Positions 11,812 through 25,181 of a stretch of 64,000 nucleotides of DNA are shown here, in pieces. The stretch is from Glycine soja. Taxonomy: Eukaryota > Streptophyta > Magnoliopsida > Fabales > Fabaceae. Below the pieces are notes generated by a model. That model was not told the DNA's origin and did no database searches. It was given only the letters and a program-made list of their open reading frames with translations. The stretch lies in contig NC_041004.1 in assembly GCF_004193775.1 (NCBI RefSeq), positions 33,938,411 through 34,002,410 on the forward strand, given 5' to 3'. Within the stretch, counting starts at the first letter, position 1. Each line of letters begins with the position of its first letter. The position numbers were made by a program, and so were the translations under genes.

Positions 11812-13486
11812 TCTAGAAGTATGGATATCTGTAGGGTCTAACATTGATGGGGTTGGCGGAGGGGACGAAGTTTATGTGATGAACTTATGTGATGAACGTG
11901 CTGGCGAAGAGGGGGAAGTGTAGTTGAGAGTTGAAAGATAGGGTCGAATTTGAGGAGGAGGTCGTTAATGGTGGAAATTAGGTGAGATGGGTTGGTGGGT
12001 GGGTTGGGTGAAGCTAAAGGTAGTAAAGATAAATGAAATAAGGCTGAGGTGGAGTGGTTTGGAGCATTCGTTTTAACTAATGGGTTGAGGCTTGAGAAGG
12101 TTTGGTTTGGACATCAGCGCGTAACTCAATTTGGTGTCCTAAGTGAACGAAGGTCATGGTGAAAGATTGGTAATCAGTCATGATAGGGCCCTGCGTGTTG
12201 AGCCATTCAATGCCCAAAACGACATTGACACCGCTGATAGGTAGAACCATAAGCGTCACTTCGAATAGGTTGTACTGAATGGTCATGGGAATGTTAGGGC
12301 AGGATTGACTTCACTCCAAAACTAAGCCATTCCCAACCATGACTCGTAAGGGAGGTATGTCCACTACGGGAAGGTTAAGGAACTTAGCAACCTGTGGTTG
12401 GACAAAGTTGTGGGTACTCCCACTATCGACGAGCACGATGAGGCTCGCCTGGTTAATGAAGTCGTAGACACGAAAAGTGTCAGTGACGGGAATACCGGCT
12501 AAGGCGTTGAGGCTGATGTGGGGGTTTATTGGAGAAAGGTCAGGTGGGTGAGGATCAGAGGAAGATTCAATGGGGGTCGAGAAAGATTGTGTTGGTTCAG
12601 AGCCAAGGGGTTCATCGGATTCGGCCACAAAGAGCAAGACACGACCCTTACAACGGTGAGAAGAACTCCACTTCTCATCACAGTTGTAACAAAGACCTTT
12701 CTGGCGTCGAAAGGCCATGTCCTTAGCAATACGCTGTGCGAATTGGGTTTTAGGTTTGGGGAAATTAGTTGGGGAAAAAGATTGGGCATGGTGTTGGGGA
12801 GGAACTGAAAAAAGGGTTTGCTGGGAGCCCTTTCGACGATCATTAATTTTGTCCTCCTGGAGGCGGGCAAGGGCGGTGGCCTGAGGGAAGGAGAGAGGTT
12901 GCAACACCTAGACTTCGCGACGGATCTCTGGTGATAGATCGGAGACAAAACAACTGAGAAGAAAGGGCGACGGAAGGCCAATTATACGGTTCGCCAAATG
13001 CTCAAACTCTGTCAAATACTCTATCACAGACCCACGCTAGCAAAGCTTGAACAAGGCTCCACGGGGATCGTCGTAGAACGACGGTGCGAAACGATTTTCT
13101 AGGGCCTACAACAATCATGGCCAAAAGGTGATGAAGTCGTTTCTGAACATCCACTGGAACTAGTTGAGTGCAAGGCCATCCATATAGAACGAGGCGACCG
13201 TAGTTTGTTCTTCCTCCGGAGTTCCCTGGTAGTCGAAGAACTGGGAGATCTTAAAGATCCAACCCAATGGGTCATGACCATTAAATCGAGAGATGTCAAG
13301 CTTCATGTGTTGACCTGGAGGTGACGGGGTGGCAAGGGTGAAGTAGGGAGCGTGGTGAGCTGTGATAACTGGTTGCACATGGCCGCAACTTTACTGGCCA
13401 GATCAGAAAGCTTGTCCGACAGAGAAGAAATAGCTTCTTCAATTGTTTTCCATGTCGAATGGTCGACTATGACGGGCCAGACCAAT
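11812..13486 (-). mobile_element. Ty3/gypsy gag-protease-RT-start relic
   Basis: Reads leftward. The gag start is at about 13485 (MVWPVIVDHSTWKTIEEAIS). A frame change follows near 13340, then FNGHDPLGWIFKISQFFDYQ, TPEEEQTTVASFYMDGLALN and a stop. Further gag and a zinc knuckle CYNCDEKWSSSHRC lie near 12680. The aspartic protease has active-site motif VDSGSTHNFVQP near 12420, followed by VVLGIEWLNTQGPIMTDYQS. Between 12060 and 11812, degraded sequence reads FDPIFQ and NVRPYRYP, the approach to reverse transcriptase, and then stops abruptly. RT, RNase H and integrase are absent. It is a 3'-truncated, frameshifted relic. Its orientation and position suggest its arrival helped break the MYB-CC gene. 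Confidence 0.82.
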
Positions 13487-13750
13487 GTTAGGAGCAGAGG
13501 GAAAAGACAGTCCTAGATTCAAGGTCAAGGAACCTCTTGAACAACCATGCTACAATACTACAGATAAGTGAATTCATCCATATCTTTTTATTGATTGTAA
13601 TTGAATTTATACACTGTTTATACACTGCTGATTGGGACAAAGGGCATAATGCTCTTACGAGCTTTCTAACAAACTTATAATAGACTAGTAGTGGCTATAA
13701 CAGTTTTGAATTTGTTATAACTAACTTATTCTAATTTCCTATTGTAGTAT
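13487..13750 (-). repeat. Probable LTR of the gypsy relic
   Basis: Non-coding sequence beginning TGTTAGGAGCAGAGG next to the gag start, where a 5' LTR and leader should lie on the minus strand. It is AT-rich with A/T runs. No second copy is present in the window, so the outer limit near 13750 is a guess. Confidence 0.4.
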
Positions 13751-16700
13751 ATCCCCGGAAATGGATTGATGGCTTCGTAGGACATCACACAAAGTCCTCC
13801 AAACAGGCAGACGTGAACCATTAAGCTTGGGCCGGATTCCATGGGCTTCAGCTACTTCTTCTATGCGACTCTGTGTGAATTGCTATCACCGTACTATATA
13901 TAGTGCTGCAAAAAATAATGGATAAATTCCTAGGTGGGACAAAAAATATAATTGTATATGAGTATGTCATTGCGTGAGTTTCTATATTTGGATTCAAGAC
14001 CAATCTGACACAACTTAGCATTTTGTTCATTTTTTTTACTCTTATTCGTTAAAACGGAACATCTTGGTATGGTCGTGCCGTCTTGCTCGATGCTTGAAAC
14101 CTAATATATCCATTAATTTGGAGACCTATACACTTGGATTTTGTCACACTCAATGATATATATATATCATATTGAATAATATCTTATTTATTTCAGAATA
14201 TGCAATCATGAAATAAATTTGTTAATTAATTATTATTCTCCGAATGTAGGTCAAGAAAAGGTTGTCAATGTCAAACTGGTGAACCACTAAGAGGAATTGT
14301 TATATATGTGACGCGGTGGAGAGATACCAAATGGTGTCATGAGAGCTCCAAATTTGAGTTGATGCTGGCTCTTCCAACATGGTCACATTTTATATAACAT
14401 ATGAAATGGTATATGATAAAGTATTTTGATTTCTCTGAAAAAGAAAATTTTGAAAGATCGAAATCGATTATTTGAATTGAGTCTAATGAAAAAAGTTAAT
14501 CTCCTATACCATGATGAATTAAGATTTAAATTTTTGTTAAGACAAGTATTTATTACTTATATTTAATCTTCAATTCTGTCTCGAACAAAATTATATTTAA
14601 AAACATATCATGAATAAAAAAAGTGATAACAAAGTGTTACAAATTTTGATTTAGTGGATGAAAAAATAAGGTACTTCATATGTTGTAGAAACATATAGTC
14701 CTAACTATATATTAAACTTATATCTTATGAGCCTTTTTTAATTTCCTCTTCATTTATATGTCAAATAATATATTCCTAAGAAATGCCTTATCCTAATCTT
14801 AATTTCTTATATTATTTGCATTTACGTATAATCAACGTTTGTCTATCTGTTACTTTTTTTAAGTTCGAACAAACCTAGGCTCATCATCATATCCTGAACC
14901 CCTTAACACACAGTTCTATAAGCATAGAGAAAATCGAGATATATGTATCACCACTCAAAAACTTATAATGCCAAGATCATTTTTCATTAAATAAAACTAT
15001 GTTGATGGAAAGAAATTTAATAACTAACATTTTTTTTTCTATTAGTATGCATTGTTTTGAGACGAACGTCCAATAAGCCGAAGGAAAGAAAACTACAAAT
15101 GCTAGCTGAACCCGTACGGCCAAAAGTACATGGCAAAACACGTACAAATTAATTACACAAAAATGAATCTTTTTTATTCGTACACAAAAACGAATCTTCT
15201 TTTATCCGTTCACAAAAATGAATCTACCAACATCTCCTTTTTTTTCTGTTAATAAAACGATATTAGAATTCAACTACTTTACCTTCAGAATTTTCAGCGC
15301 AATAGAACTTTCATCCTCAGTCGTCATCAAAGCAAAAATATGCACAACTTATATGTTCAAGCTTAAGAGAAATATATATATTTTAAAATTATTAGTAATT
15401 AACCTACTCTTTATTATTTATAAAAATTCTTGTGAAATCTATTGAATACGTACACTTATTAAATAAGAAGTGAAATTTACCTTATTTTATGGGACTAACA
15501 TAATTTTAACTAATAATAAAAAACATTAAAAACATATAAAAATAGCATTCCTTTATATATAATTTGCTAAACAACAAGTCCTGCCTTAAATATTTATTTT
15601 GCTTGACAGGTTGCTGACATAAATAGTACCAAGCAAATAAAGTCTTTGTATTAGTTTTAACATTCACCAAAAAAAAAGTGTTAGATTTAATTGTGACGTT
15701 TTGTTACTAGACATAGCAATGATTCTTTAGCTATACAGAATGAGGTCAACAAGAAGAATGAAACTTATAAATAAAGGCTTCAAAAATAAAATTCAACAGA
15801 GGGTCCCACGATCTCTAGGCTCTACTATCGTGGCACTTCAGTAACGAAATTGATTGACATACACTGATATAGGTAAAAGAATTGGAGCATAAAAAATTAA
15901 CCAATGTTACCAATAATAAAAAATAATGTTTGTTTCACATCTATAAAGTTTGAGAGAGTTTGAGAGGGAAGAAAGGAAGAGATGGGAAGAGAAGGATAAA
16001 GAAGACAAAAACAAAAGAATTGTAATAGATGGTATGTTATAGATAAAGTTTATATTTATATTAATAATAATGTAAAATTTTAATATTTATATTAATAATT
16101 TAATTTCTTTTAGATAAAGTGTATTTACTCGAATAATTAAAGTTAGCAACTAACATTTCTTTTCCTCAATGAGTAGTGCATGGTATGTTTTAACAAAATT
16201 TGTTTTTCTTTTAACCACTCCAACATATTACCTAGGTAACTGAAGGCACACCTCAGTTTTTTTTTTTTTTAATTTCTCTTTATATATAAATTACTTTATC
16301 TTTACAGTGTACTTTAAATTTTCTTTTTTTACTTCATTAACTAATACTGACAGTGATTACAACTATTTATTTAGATTTTTTTTAAAACAGATTTGTAGTT
16401 TTTTTGTTTATTCCCACACTTTGTAACAACAATGAAAATTTACAATTGTAACACTGTTATTGTTATTTGCAATATCTTGTGTCTATTAAGAGCTAGTTTA
16501 ATCTTTGCTGGCACAGCATTTTGTTCTTTATAGCAGAGTTTCCCTTGTAGAAGAACATGATGATTCAATAAAAGTTGGTCTATGTTTGGTGTGACTGGAT
16601 CAAATGGTATTTTACTTTATATAGAAAAAATCTACATGTCACTCATAAAGTACTTATGGCAGAATAAAATGTACGGTTGAATATTCATTATTTTATTTCA

Positions 16701-16929
16701 CCTGCATGATACTATTAAACTTTGGATTCATAGGTAAATAAATTAATTAACATGGCGGCAAAAGTAGTTAATAGTTTGAATGCAATTAGCTTTGTATAAT
16801 ACAACCATTGTATAGAAGCTGGCCGGCGGAGTCTTTCATGCACATATGCCACTTTTTGTAACATCGTATTTTTCTAGTTTTTGTCATTCTTGTTATTCTA
16901 AGCACATGTGGTGCAATTTCTCTCTCTTT
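13751..16929. other. Spacer upstream of the H+-ATPase gene
   Basis: About 3.2 kb of AT-rich DNA with no supported gene. It contains the short repeat at 15159-15225 and poly-T runs such as 16258-16271. Its distal half is presumably the upstream region of the ATPase gene. Confidence 0.5.
15159..15225. repeat. Short tandem repeat, about three units
   Basis: The phrase 'acaaaaatgaatct' or its one-base variants recurs at about 25-30 base spacing, separated by T-rich, cgt-containing spacers. Too short to assign a role. Confidence 0.6.
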
Positions 16930-17299
16930 CTATGTATATATACATATATTTGTGCCATTCTTGCAATGCCATATCCTCCAATTGAGCTTGAGAGTGTTTT
17001 GAGGATTTGGAGAGATTATCAAACCTCTTTGAGAGGTAAATTTCTTGTAATGCTCATAACATAATCCAATGGTTTAGGAATCACTATGTGAACTAGGAAA
17101 GTTGCAAATGTTTATCTCTATCTTTAGTTTTAGATATTAGTTGTTTTATTATCTTAACTACAATTTGTTTTGGGGCATTGGCATATCTTGTATTTTGTTG
17201 CTAATCAATCTACATTTTAAGGGTTCTAATTGTGACTCAGCTCAAAAGTGCATATTGTTTTTGCTGGGAAGAGAGCAGAAGATTAAGCAGCTTCAGAAA
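16930..17299 (+). promoter_or_regulatory. Putative promoter and 5' leader of the H+-ATPase, with a possible uORF
   Basis: An alternating 'tatatatacatatat' near 16934-16949 could serve as a TATA region. An ATG at 16966 opens a 32-codon frame (MPYPPIELESVLRIW...) that ends at 17064 before the pump start. A donor-like 'gag|gtaaat' at 17035 and acceptor-like 'tttaag' near 17220 suggest a leader intron. Upstream ORFs are known in some plant plasma-membrane H+-ATPase leaders. Transcript data would be needed to place the start. Confidence 0.35.
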
Positions 17300-18447
17300 A
17301 TGGGAGAGGGGTCTGTGGAACTTGAGGCTATTGTAAAGGAAGCTGTTGATCTGGTATGTGAAACAAATAATAGAAAATTAAAATGTCCTAAGTTTTATTT
17401 ATTTATTTATGGCATAGTCTGTCTCTCTAGAGTTTATTTATTCCTCCTCCATTTTGGAGCTGAAAACATATTCTAGTTTCTTACATGCAAATTCTCAGTG
17501 ATTACTTCAATTTGGATTAGTTATTTTGTTGATTAGTCAGTTGGGAAATTACTCAGAAGTTATTTAACTTTTGTTAAAAAGAAGATTGTTTGAATTTCTT
17601 GTTGCTAACTTGGAAAAGAAACTAGTCTATCTACATGGAAGCACTAGTGAGAAGAATAGATTGCATAGTTTTTTGTTCTGTGAAAAGGAAGAGAGGAAGA
17701 CCGAGAAGAACATTGGAGAAAATTGTTAAAGGGAATCTCATGATGAATAATATCTCCAAGGAGTTTTAACCAAGTCCAATGGTACTATGTGATCTATGTA
17801 CCTGACCTCACCTGGTGGAATAAGACTTTTGTGATTGTATTATGTGTCCTTTTTATGTATTTTTCGAGTCCAAACCCAAAATATGAAGAAATACAAAAGA
17901 AAAGAAAAGTAGGATGAAATTTTCTAATTTACTTCTATGATGGTTTAGTCACATAGGGGATGAAAAACACTATCAGTATTAGGCATCTGATTAACATGGA
18001 ATTTGTGCTATGTAGGAGAACATTCCTATTGAGGAGGTTTTTGATAATCTCAAATGCACAAAAGAAGGTTTAAGCTCCGAGCAAGTACAACAGAGGCTTG
18101 ACTTGTTTGGATACAATAAGCTTGAAGAAAAAAAGGTTAAAAGCCAAACTTCAATGCTTTTAGTTTCCTATTTCCTCTCTAAATTGTTGCTCAGGTTTCT
18201 TATAGATAGCTTCTATACTTTAATGCTTGTACAGGAAAGTAAGATACTGAAGTTTTTGGGCTTTATGTGGAATCCTCTGTCATGGGTTATGGAAGCTGCT
18301 GCTATCATGGCCATAGGCATGGCACATGGAGGGGTAAATCTTCACAACTCTTTGAGTTTTCAATTTTTTTTCCATGGTTTTACAAAGTTTAATTAATGAA
18401 ACAAAACAATAATTTGGCATCCTTCAATTGATTTGATCCTTGATATT

Positions 18448-18519
<72 letters not shown>

Positions 18520-21500
18520 ATCTTTGAGAATTTTCAATCAATTTGGTTCAGGGCATTGGCTATAATCCATTTGTTCCTTAACATAACCCAATCAATTAAT
18601 TTATTCCCTAGATATAATAGCCGTTAGCCAAATTGGTCTGACATGAGGGACCAAATTGACTAATTATTGCCAAAGTCTAGAATTAAAATCACCAATAATT
18701 GTAATTTTAAGGGCAGATTTGATGTTTTACACTTTTTCCTGGTAGATAATATGAAACTATTTTCATTCTTTTCCTTTTGTTACTTTTAACTTGGAAATTA
18801 CAAATATCATTAATTTTTCAAAGGATTGTGGAATACAAGATTAAGTTTTTGTTGGTAACAATTTTAGATATTGCCATAGGTTTAAATTTAAAAGTCAAGT
18901 TTCATTATCAATCAGTCAATTTTTACTGTCTGAAAACAGTGATGTTACAATTTACAATCCATTATATTTAATATAATAACTCAAAACTCTGCAGGGTGAA
19001 GGTGGAGATTATCAAGATTTTGCTGGCATAGTTCTTTTGCTACTTATAAACTCCACCATCAGTTTCATAGAAGAAAACAATGCTGGCAATGCAGCTGCTG
19101 CCCTTATGGCCAGATTAGCCCCCAAAGCAAAGGTTATTCCCCTCTTCACTGATTTAACAGTAGCTACCTACATCACTATTGCATGTTTTTGTTTTCCTTT
19201 TCCAATGACTTTGTTATACTGTCTTGTTTCCATTTCATTTGACATCTAATCTAATTTACCTTTACAGGTACTTCGTGATGGAAAATGGAGTGAAGAAGAT
19301 GCTTCAGTGTTGGTTCCCGGAGACATAATTAGCATCAAGCTTGGTGACATCATTCCTGCTGATGCACGTCTCCTTGAAGGCGATCCTTTGAAGATTGATC
19401 AGGTAAAATTGGCTGTTAATGGCTGAGGTTGTTCCATATCAACTAAGTTAAACTAAAAGGAGATGTGAACTACATAGGAACCTTCTCTGAGCTGGTCCAG
19501 ATATTCCTTAAGAAAAAAGGAAATATCAGTTTCAGATGAATAAGAAATTAATCATTTGATGCATAGATGGATAGGGGAAGTTGTTAAGGGAGATCTTGTT
19601 ATGTTCTCTGAATTTTAGTAACTGTGGTTCCTGGAATTCGAGGACCAGGAAGAACCTCCCAAAACAAATGAATAGAAACTGAGTATTATTTTTCCATAAT
19701 CTGAATTATACACATCACCCTATATATATAGAACTTGGATGATGGCAGTAGTGTAACACTAACAGAAAGATACTAGAATATTCTTATAACAGAAATCCTA
19801 ACAAAATACTAGTGCTAATAGGAGTGGTGGCAGACAACATGTCTGGTACAACCACTACCCTCATGCCAGCTCGGCACTCTTGCTTCTTCCTCCTATAAGT
19901 CCTTCTTCCTATCAGATCTCATGCTAATTAATATCTCTGAAAATCTGGTCTTTATCTGAGCCGAATGGCTTTGTGTGATCCATGTAACCAATCTGACCTA
20001 ATAGGAAAAAGCTTTTGTTGCTTTTGTTGTTGTTGTTGATGATACATAGATAGATGACATGGGACATCCTAACTAATATTAATATACTATGCTTCATCAT
20101 CATATCATCCCATACTTGACCCTCTTGTATTGAGATATATGTTTCTGTGTGTTTCAGTCTGCTCTTACTGGAGAGTCACTTCCTGTCTCAAAACATCCTG
20201 GAGAAGGAGTATATTCTGGTTCAACTTGCAAGCAAGGAGAAATTGAGGCAGTAGTTATTGCAACTGGAGTTCACACCTTTTTTGGGAAGGCAGCTCATCT
20301 TGTGGAAAACACAACACATGTTGGACATTTCCAAAAGGTTCATATATAGGATTTTTAGTCTCTTTAATGTTGTGCGAATGAATGTTTTCCGTCTCAAGTA
20401 CATTCATCCCCATGTGAAATATTGTCAGGATAATGCTCAGTGACATCACATAATTGTTACAGGTTCTAACATCTATTGGGAATTTCTGCATCTGTTCAAT
20501 TGCTGTTGGTATGATTTTGGAAATCATTGTGATATATGGAATCCATAAAAAGAAATACCGAAATGGTATCGATAACCTCCTTGTGCTATTGATTGGTGGC
20601 ATCCCTATTGCAATGCCAACTGTCCTTTCTGTTACTATGGCTATTGGTTCACACAAGTTGGCTCAACAGGTTTGTGATGCAATGCAAATTCAAACATTTC
20701 ATTGGCTTTTATAAGACCATAAGAATTTAGTATTTTTAAGTTTTTGATATCTTTGTGCAGTTGAGCTAATGGCTATGTTGGGTGTATTCTTTGCAGGGTG
20801 CCATAACAAAGAGAATGACTGCCATTGAAGAAATGGCTGGAATGGACGTGTTATGTAGTGACAAAACAGGCACATTAACTCTTAACAAGCTTTCAGTGGA
20901 CAAGAATATCATTGAGGTCATAATTACTCTTCTTAGTTCCTACTAAAACTAAGTATAACGATTGGTTTGATATAAATTTCATATCTGTCAAATGTATGTA
21001 AACCGGTATATCAGAATGTCCAATGTCATGTATTGTACATGACATGGGAGATTCCTTCAAGCACAAACATTATATTTCACTTCTGAAACAAGTACTCAAT
21101 TTCTTAAAGAAAGAAACATATTAAGGGAAAATAATGAGCAATGCTAACAATTGACAATCAACTAACAATTGATCTTAAAGCACTGACAAAAACCCTTTTC
21201 ATATATAGAACCTTTAAATTCTGCACATATAAATAGATATAAATAAATATGAGTGATGCTGTTTATGTATTTGTCTATATATGGATCCATATTCTTAAAT
21301 GCTAACTAACTTTCTTTCTCCCAACAATTATCAATATCTGGCAGGTTTTTGCTAAAGGGGTTGATAGTGATATGGTTGTACTTATGGCTGCAAGAGCATC
21401 AAGGCTAGAGAACCAAGACGCAATTGATTGTGCTATAGTTTCGATGTTAGCAGACCCAAAGGAGGTACAAGTTCAAAGATGCCTTATTAGATTAACAACA

Positions 21501-24500
21501 CTGAAAGCTTTTCCAATTTCATTCTGCAGTGAATTCCACATTCTTTTAAAAAAATTCTTAGATGATAGCTTAATTAATACCATCATACATTAAAAAAAAA
21601 ATATAAATAATGCATTAATAGACAAGAAATTTTCATTATTCAAATTGTAGCATTCAGCAAAGCAAGTTTCCACCATCTTCTGTAGTAGAAATTTGGTTAG
21701 TCTACTAATGGTTCTTTAATTTTCCAAGGCACGAACTGGAATAAAAGAAGTTCATTTCCTTCCATTCAATCCAACTGATAAAAGAACTGCCCTTACATAC
21801 CTTGATGCTGCCGGTAAAATGCACAGAGTTAGCAAAGGTGCACCAGAGCAGGTAGTATATAATCCATTATAATAACTCTAAAGAACCATACTATCTTACT
21901 AGAGTAACATTTGTTTGATCATTATTTAACTCTTATGATGTGTAGATTCTCAATCTTGCACATAACAAACCAGAAATCCAACAGAGGGTTCATGCAATTA
22001 TTGACAAGTTTGCAGAACGTGGACTTCGTTCTCTTGCAGTCGCCCGTCAGGTTTATATGTCCTATGAATTCTCCATCATCTCATTAGTATATCACTGTAT
22101 ATTTTTATATAGCAATGGAAATTTTTCGAATTTAGGAAGTACCTGAGGGAACTAAAGACAGTCCAGGAGGACCATGGGAGTTTGTTGGCCTGCTCCCTCT
22201 TTTCGATCCTCCTCGCCATGATAGTGCAGAAACAATTAGAAGAGCTCTTGATCTTGGCGTGAGTGTAAAAATGATCACTGGTATGTGTCACCATTACTTG
22301 ATTTTCGTTTAAGAGTATTTCAATTGAAAATATCTTGGTTGCATTTACAATATGAATTTTCTTGTGGCAATGTTTCTCTGTGAAAAAACAAGTTCAAGAC
22401 AAAAACTTATGCATGATTCAAGTGAATTCATAATTTGTGTAGGATGGAAAACATTACAAATGTTACCATCTATTTTGAAAACTTATTCTTGTATTACCAC
22501 TGTTCAATATTCTTCCTAGTGTTAGTTTTTATTTAAAGAAATTTTATTCGTGCTTAGGACAACCAGAATAATCCTAATCGTTTCCATACTGGTAGATAAA
22601 TGACAACCTTGATTTCATTAATTTTTTAATTTTTATTATTTAGACTATTCTTACAAAACAATGTGTCCAAGGCAATGGAGAAGTGAAGAAAGTGCCTTTA
22701 AAAGAATCAAATTAAAATTGGTGGCTTAACATGACATCTAGCTACCTTTCCAACACCTTGAAATTTTCTAATTCTAAAGTAAAACCTATCTCATTGGGTA
22801 TTATAGTGAACATAGGAAAAAGTGTGATAGTTTCTGTCTACTAGTGGGAGATTCTACCTCTATAATAGACTTGTCCTTGTGTTCTTTGTGTCACTGATTT
22901 AATTCTAGTGTACATAAGAAAACGATGATCAGAGATGCTCATGTTGTGATGCAACAAAAAACATTTCAGGTGATCAACTTGCAATAGGTAAGGAAACAGG
23001 AAGGCGTCTAGGGATGGGAACTAACATGTATCCTTCTTCATCACTGCTTGGTGAAAATAAAGATGGATTGGGTGCTGTCGCCGTTGATGATCTCATTGAG
23101 AATGCTGATGGTTTTGCTGGAGTCTTTCCTGGTAAGCCAAGAAAGCAGTGATCAAAAGGGTCATCTAATTTAATGTCTTGTTCGATTTCTGATAATATGT
23201 ATTTCGCCTCAGAGCACAAGTATGAGATTGTGAAGAGGTTACAAGCTAGAAAGCACATTTGTGGGATGACTGGTGATGGGGTGAATGATGCACCTGCCCT
23301 GAAGATAGCAGACATAGGTATTGCTGTAGCAGATGCTACAGATGCAGCCAGAAGTGCTTCTGACATAGTCCTAACCGAACCCGGGTTGAGTGTGATCATA
23401 AGTGCAGTTTTAACTAGCCGTGCGATTTTCCAGAGAATGAAAAACTACACAGTAATCCCACAACTATCAACATATGAAAATGAAAATATTTCTTAGTGTG
23501 ACAATAAATAATGATTTTTATTTTATTCCTTTTCCTTTGCAGATATATGCTATATCTATCACTATTCGTATTGTGGTAAGCATTTTGTACATAAAAAATA
23601 TATTCAGAATGAACCTGATCATCAACTTTCTTCTCATTTTCAGTTTTTTTTTTTTTATCATTTCAGCTTGGTTTCATGTTACTGAACAGCTTTTGGAAAT
23701 TCGACTTTCCTCCCTTTATGGTTCTTGTCATTGCCATTCTCAATGATGGTAATATTAGCTACTTTATAGTATCTTAATCAGAAGTCTCATTATAATTTGA
23801 TGTTCATTACATGAAATACTTTATTTCTGGTATCCCCTGACTTGTTAGCGTCCTTGTAGGTACCATCATGACAATATCTAAAGACAGGGTTAAGCCTTCT
23901 CCACTTCCTGATAGTTGGAAGCTTAGTGAAATCTTTACAACTGGGATTGTTCTTGGCAGCTATCTGGCTCTAATGACTGTGATCTTCTTCTATATAGTTG
24001 TTGAAACAAACTTCTTTCCTGTAAGTATCTTCTTTCCCGTTGTTGTCCACTACTTTGTTATTCTTTCATTCAATGAGATGATAATGAAGTATTCTGCCCC
24101 AGGACCATTTTGGTGTGAAACACTTTCACTACAATCCAGATGCTTCTATCAAAGATCCAACCAAAAGAATGTTGGGATCTGCTGTCTATCTTCAAGTCAG
24201 TACAATTAGTCAAGCCTTAATTTTCGTGACACGCTCAAGGGGTTGGTCCTACACAGAAAGACCTGGTCTTTTGCTTGTCACTGCCTTCATCATTGCTCAA
24301 GCGGTACATCGTTTTCTCAACCTTCCAGCATTGCTTATTATTCAGACCTTTAAATCTATTTGAACTTTCTCAGTGGGAAGCCTCACTGTTTCATTTCACT
24401 ATATTCTCAACAGATTGCAACTGTTGTATCTGCCACTCTCAGTTGGAGACTTGCTGGAATCAAAAGTATTGGTTGGGGCTGGACAGGAGTCATATGGTTA

Positions 24501-25181
24501 TACAATATTATAACGTATCTATTTCTAGATCCTTTAAAGTTTGCTGTTCGTTACGCACTAAGTGGAAGGGCTTGGAATACAGTGATAAACCAAAGGGTGA
24601 GTATAATGACTGAACCAGTTATAGAACTTCTGCAAAAATTTGTGTGTAGAATAAATGAACTTATATGTCTAACAAAAAAATGGGTTCAAAACTTAAGTAT
24701 GCCAGATGGTTTTTTATAGACTCAGTCTCTAAGATTCAGAATGATTAGTGTACTTATATGGTTATATTATATGACTTCTTATTGGTGCAAATTAACAGAC
24801 TGCATTCACCAACAAAAATGACTTTGGTAAAGAAGCTCGTGAGGCTGCATGGGCAACCGAGCAGAGAACCTTACATGGCCTCCAATCTGCTGAGTCAAAA
24901 GGGTTTACAGACAAGCACACCTTCAGAGAAATTAATACATTGGCAGAAGAGGCTAGGAGGCGCGCAGAGATAGCAAGGTCAGTGTCTTTGATCATCTTCT
25001 AACTGTTTCATAGTTTTTTTTTTTTTTACCTTTCCATGATTTTTCATTTCCCCCTAATTGTTACTTTTCTTCCTTGTGATGCAGGCTGAGAGAGCTTCAC
25101 ACTCTCAAAGGTAGAGTGGAATCATTTGCCAAGCTAAGGGGTCTGGACATTGATGCCATGAACGGACACTACACTGTCTAA
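17300..25181 (+). CDS. AHA7-like: Plasma-membrane H+-ATPase, AHA7-like
   Basis: P3A-type pump that exports protons using ATP and energises the plasma membrane. Coding exons, all frames closing: 17300-17353, 18016-18135, 18235-18333, 18995-19132, 19268-19402, 20158-20337, 20463-20669, 20797-20916, 21345-21464, 21729-21851, 21946-22050, 22136-22280, 22970-23131, 23213-23451, 23543-23575, 23667-23748, 23860-24020, 24103-24303, 24414-24596, 24799-24977, 25085-25181. They give 960 residues (family about 950). Visible motifs: TGES at 186-189, phosphorylated Asp333 in DKTGT, GDGVND at 590-595, Arg658 and Asp687 in the membrane domain (matching AHA2 R655/D684), an autoinhibitory C-terminus from about 870, and final YTV with penultimate Thr959 for 14-3-3 binding. 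The N-terminus ([20 protein letters not shown]) and details such as VSVKMITGD and WGWTGVIW are closest to Arabidopsis AHA7 by recall. Oddities: ALKIADIG where ALKKADIG is usual, and ARSASD where ARGASD is common. Confidence 0.95.
17640..17850 (+). mobile_element. LINE/reverse-transcriptase tail relic in ATPase intron 1
   Basis: Translated, the segment reads [12 protein letters not shown], then [20 protein letters not shown], then SPGGIRLL with in-frame stops. This matches the C-terminal tail common to plant non-LTR reverse transcriptase relics (a GRPRKT-like basic motif followed by an I-H-V-A-D-P-T-like segment). Only the last 70 or so codons remain. Confidence 0.5.
18453..18515. repeat. (AT)n microsatellite in ATPase intron 3
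   Basis: About 31 uninterrupted AT units. Likely length-variable between accessions. Confidence 0.92.
19560..20046 (+). mobile_element. LINE tail relic split by an LTR-like insertion, ATPase intron 5
   Basis: The left part (about 19569-19615) reads EVVKGDLVM. The right part (from about 19915) reads [13 protein letters not shown], then [12 protein letters not shown] and a run of Val codons, the usual end of plant LINE-like tails. The roughly 300 bases between (about 19617-19914) begin near 'gtggttcctggaattcgagg' and look like a solo LTR. Boundaries are approximate. Confidence 0.4.

Noticed and set aside
12518..12981. Open frames of 96 and 151 residues over the gypsy gag
   Set aside because: They are shadows of the gag-protease frame, which carries the zinc knuckle and DSG motif.
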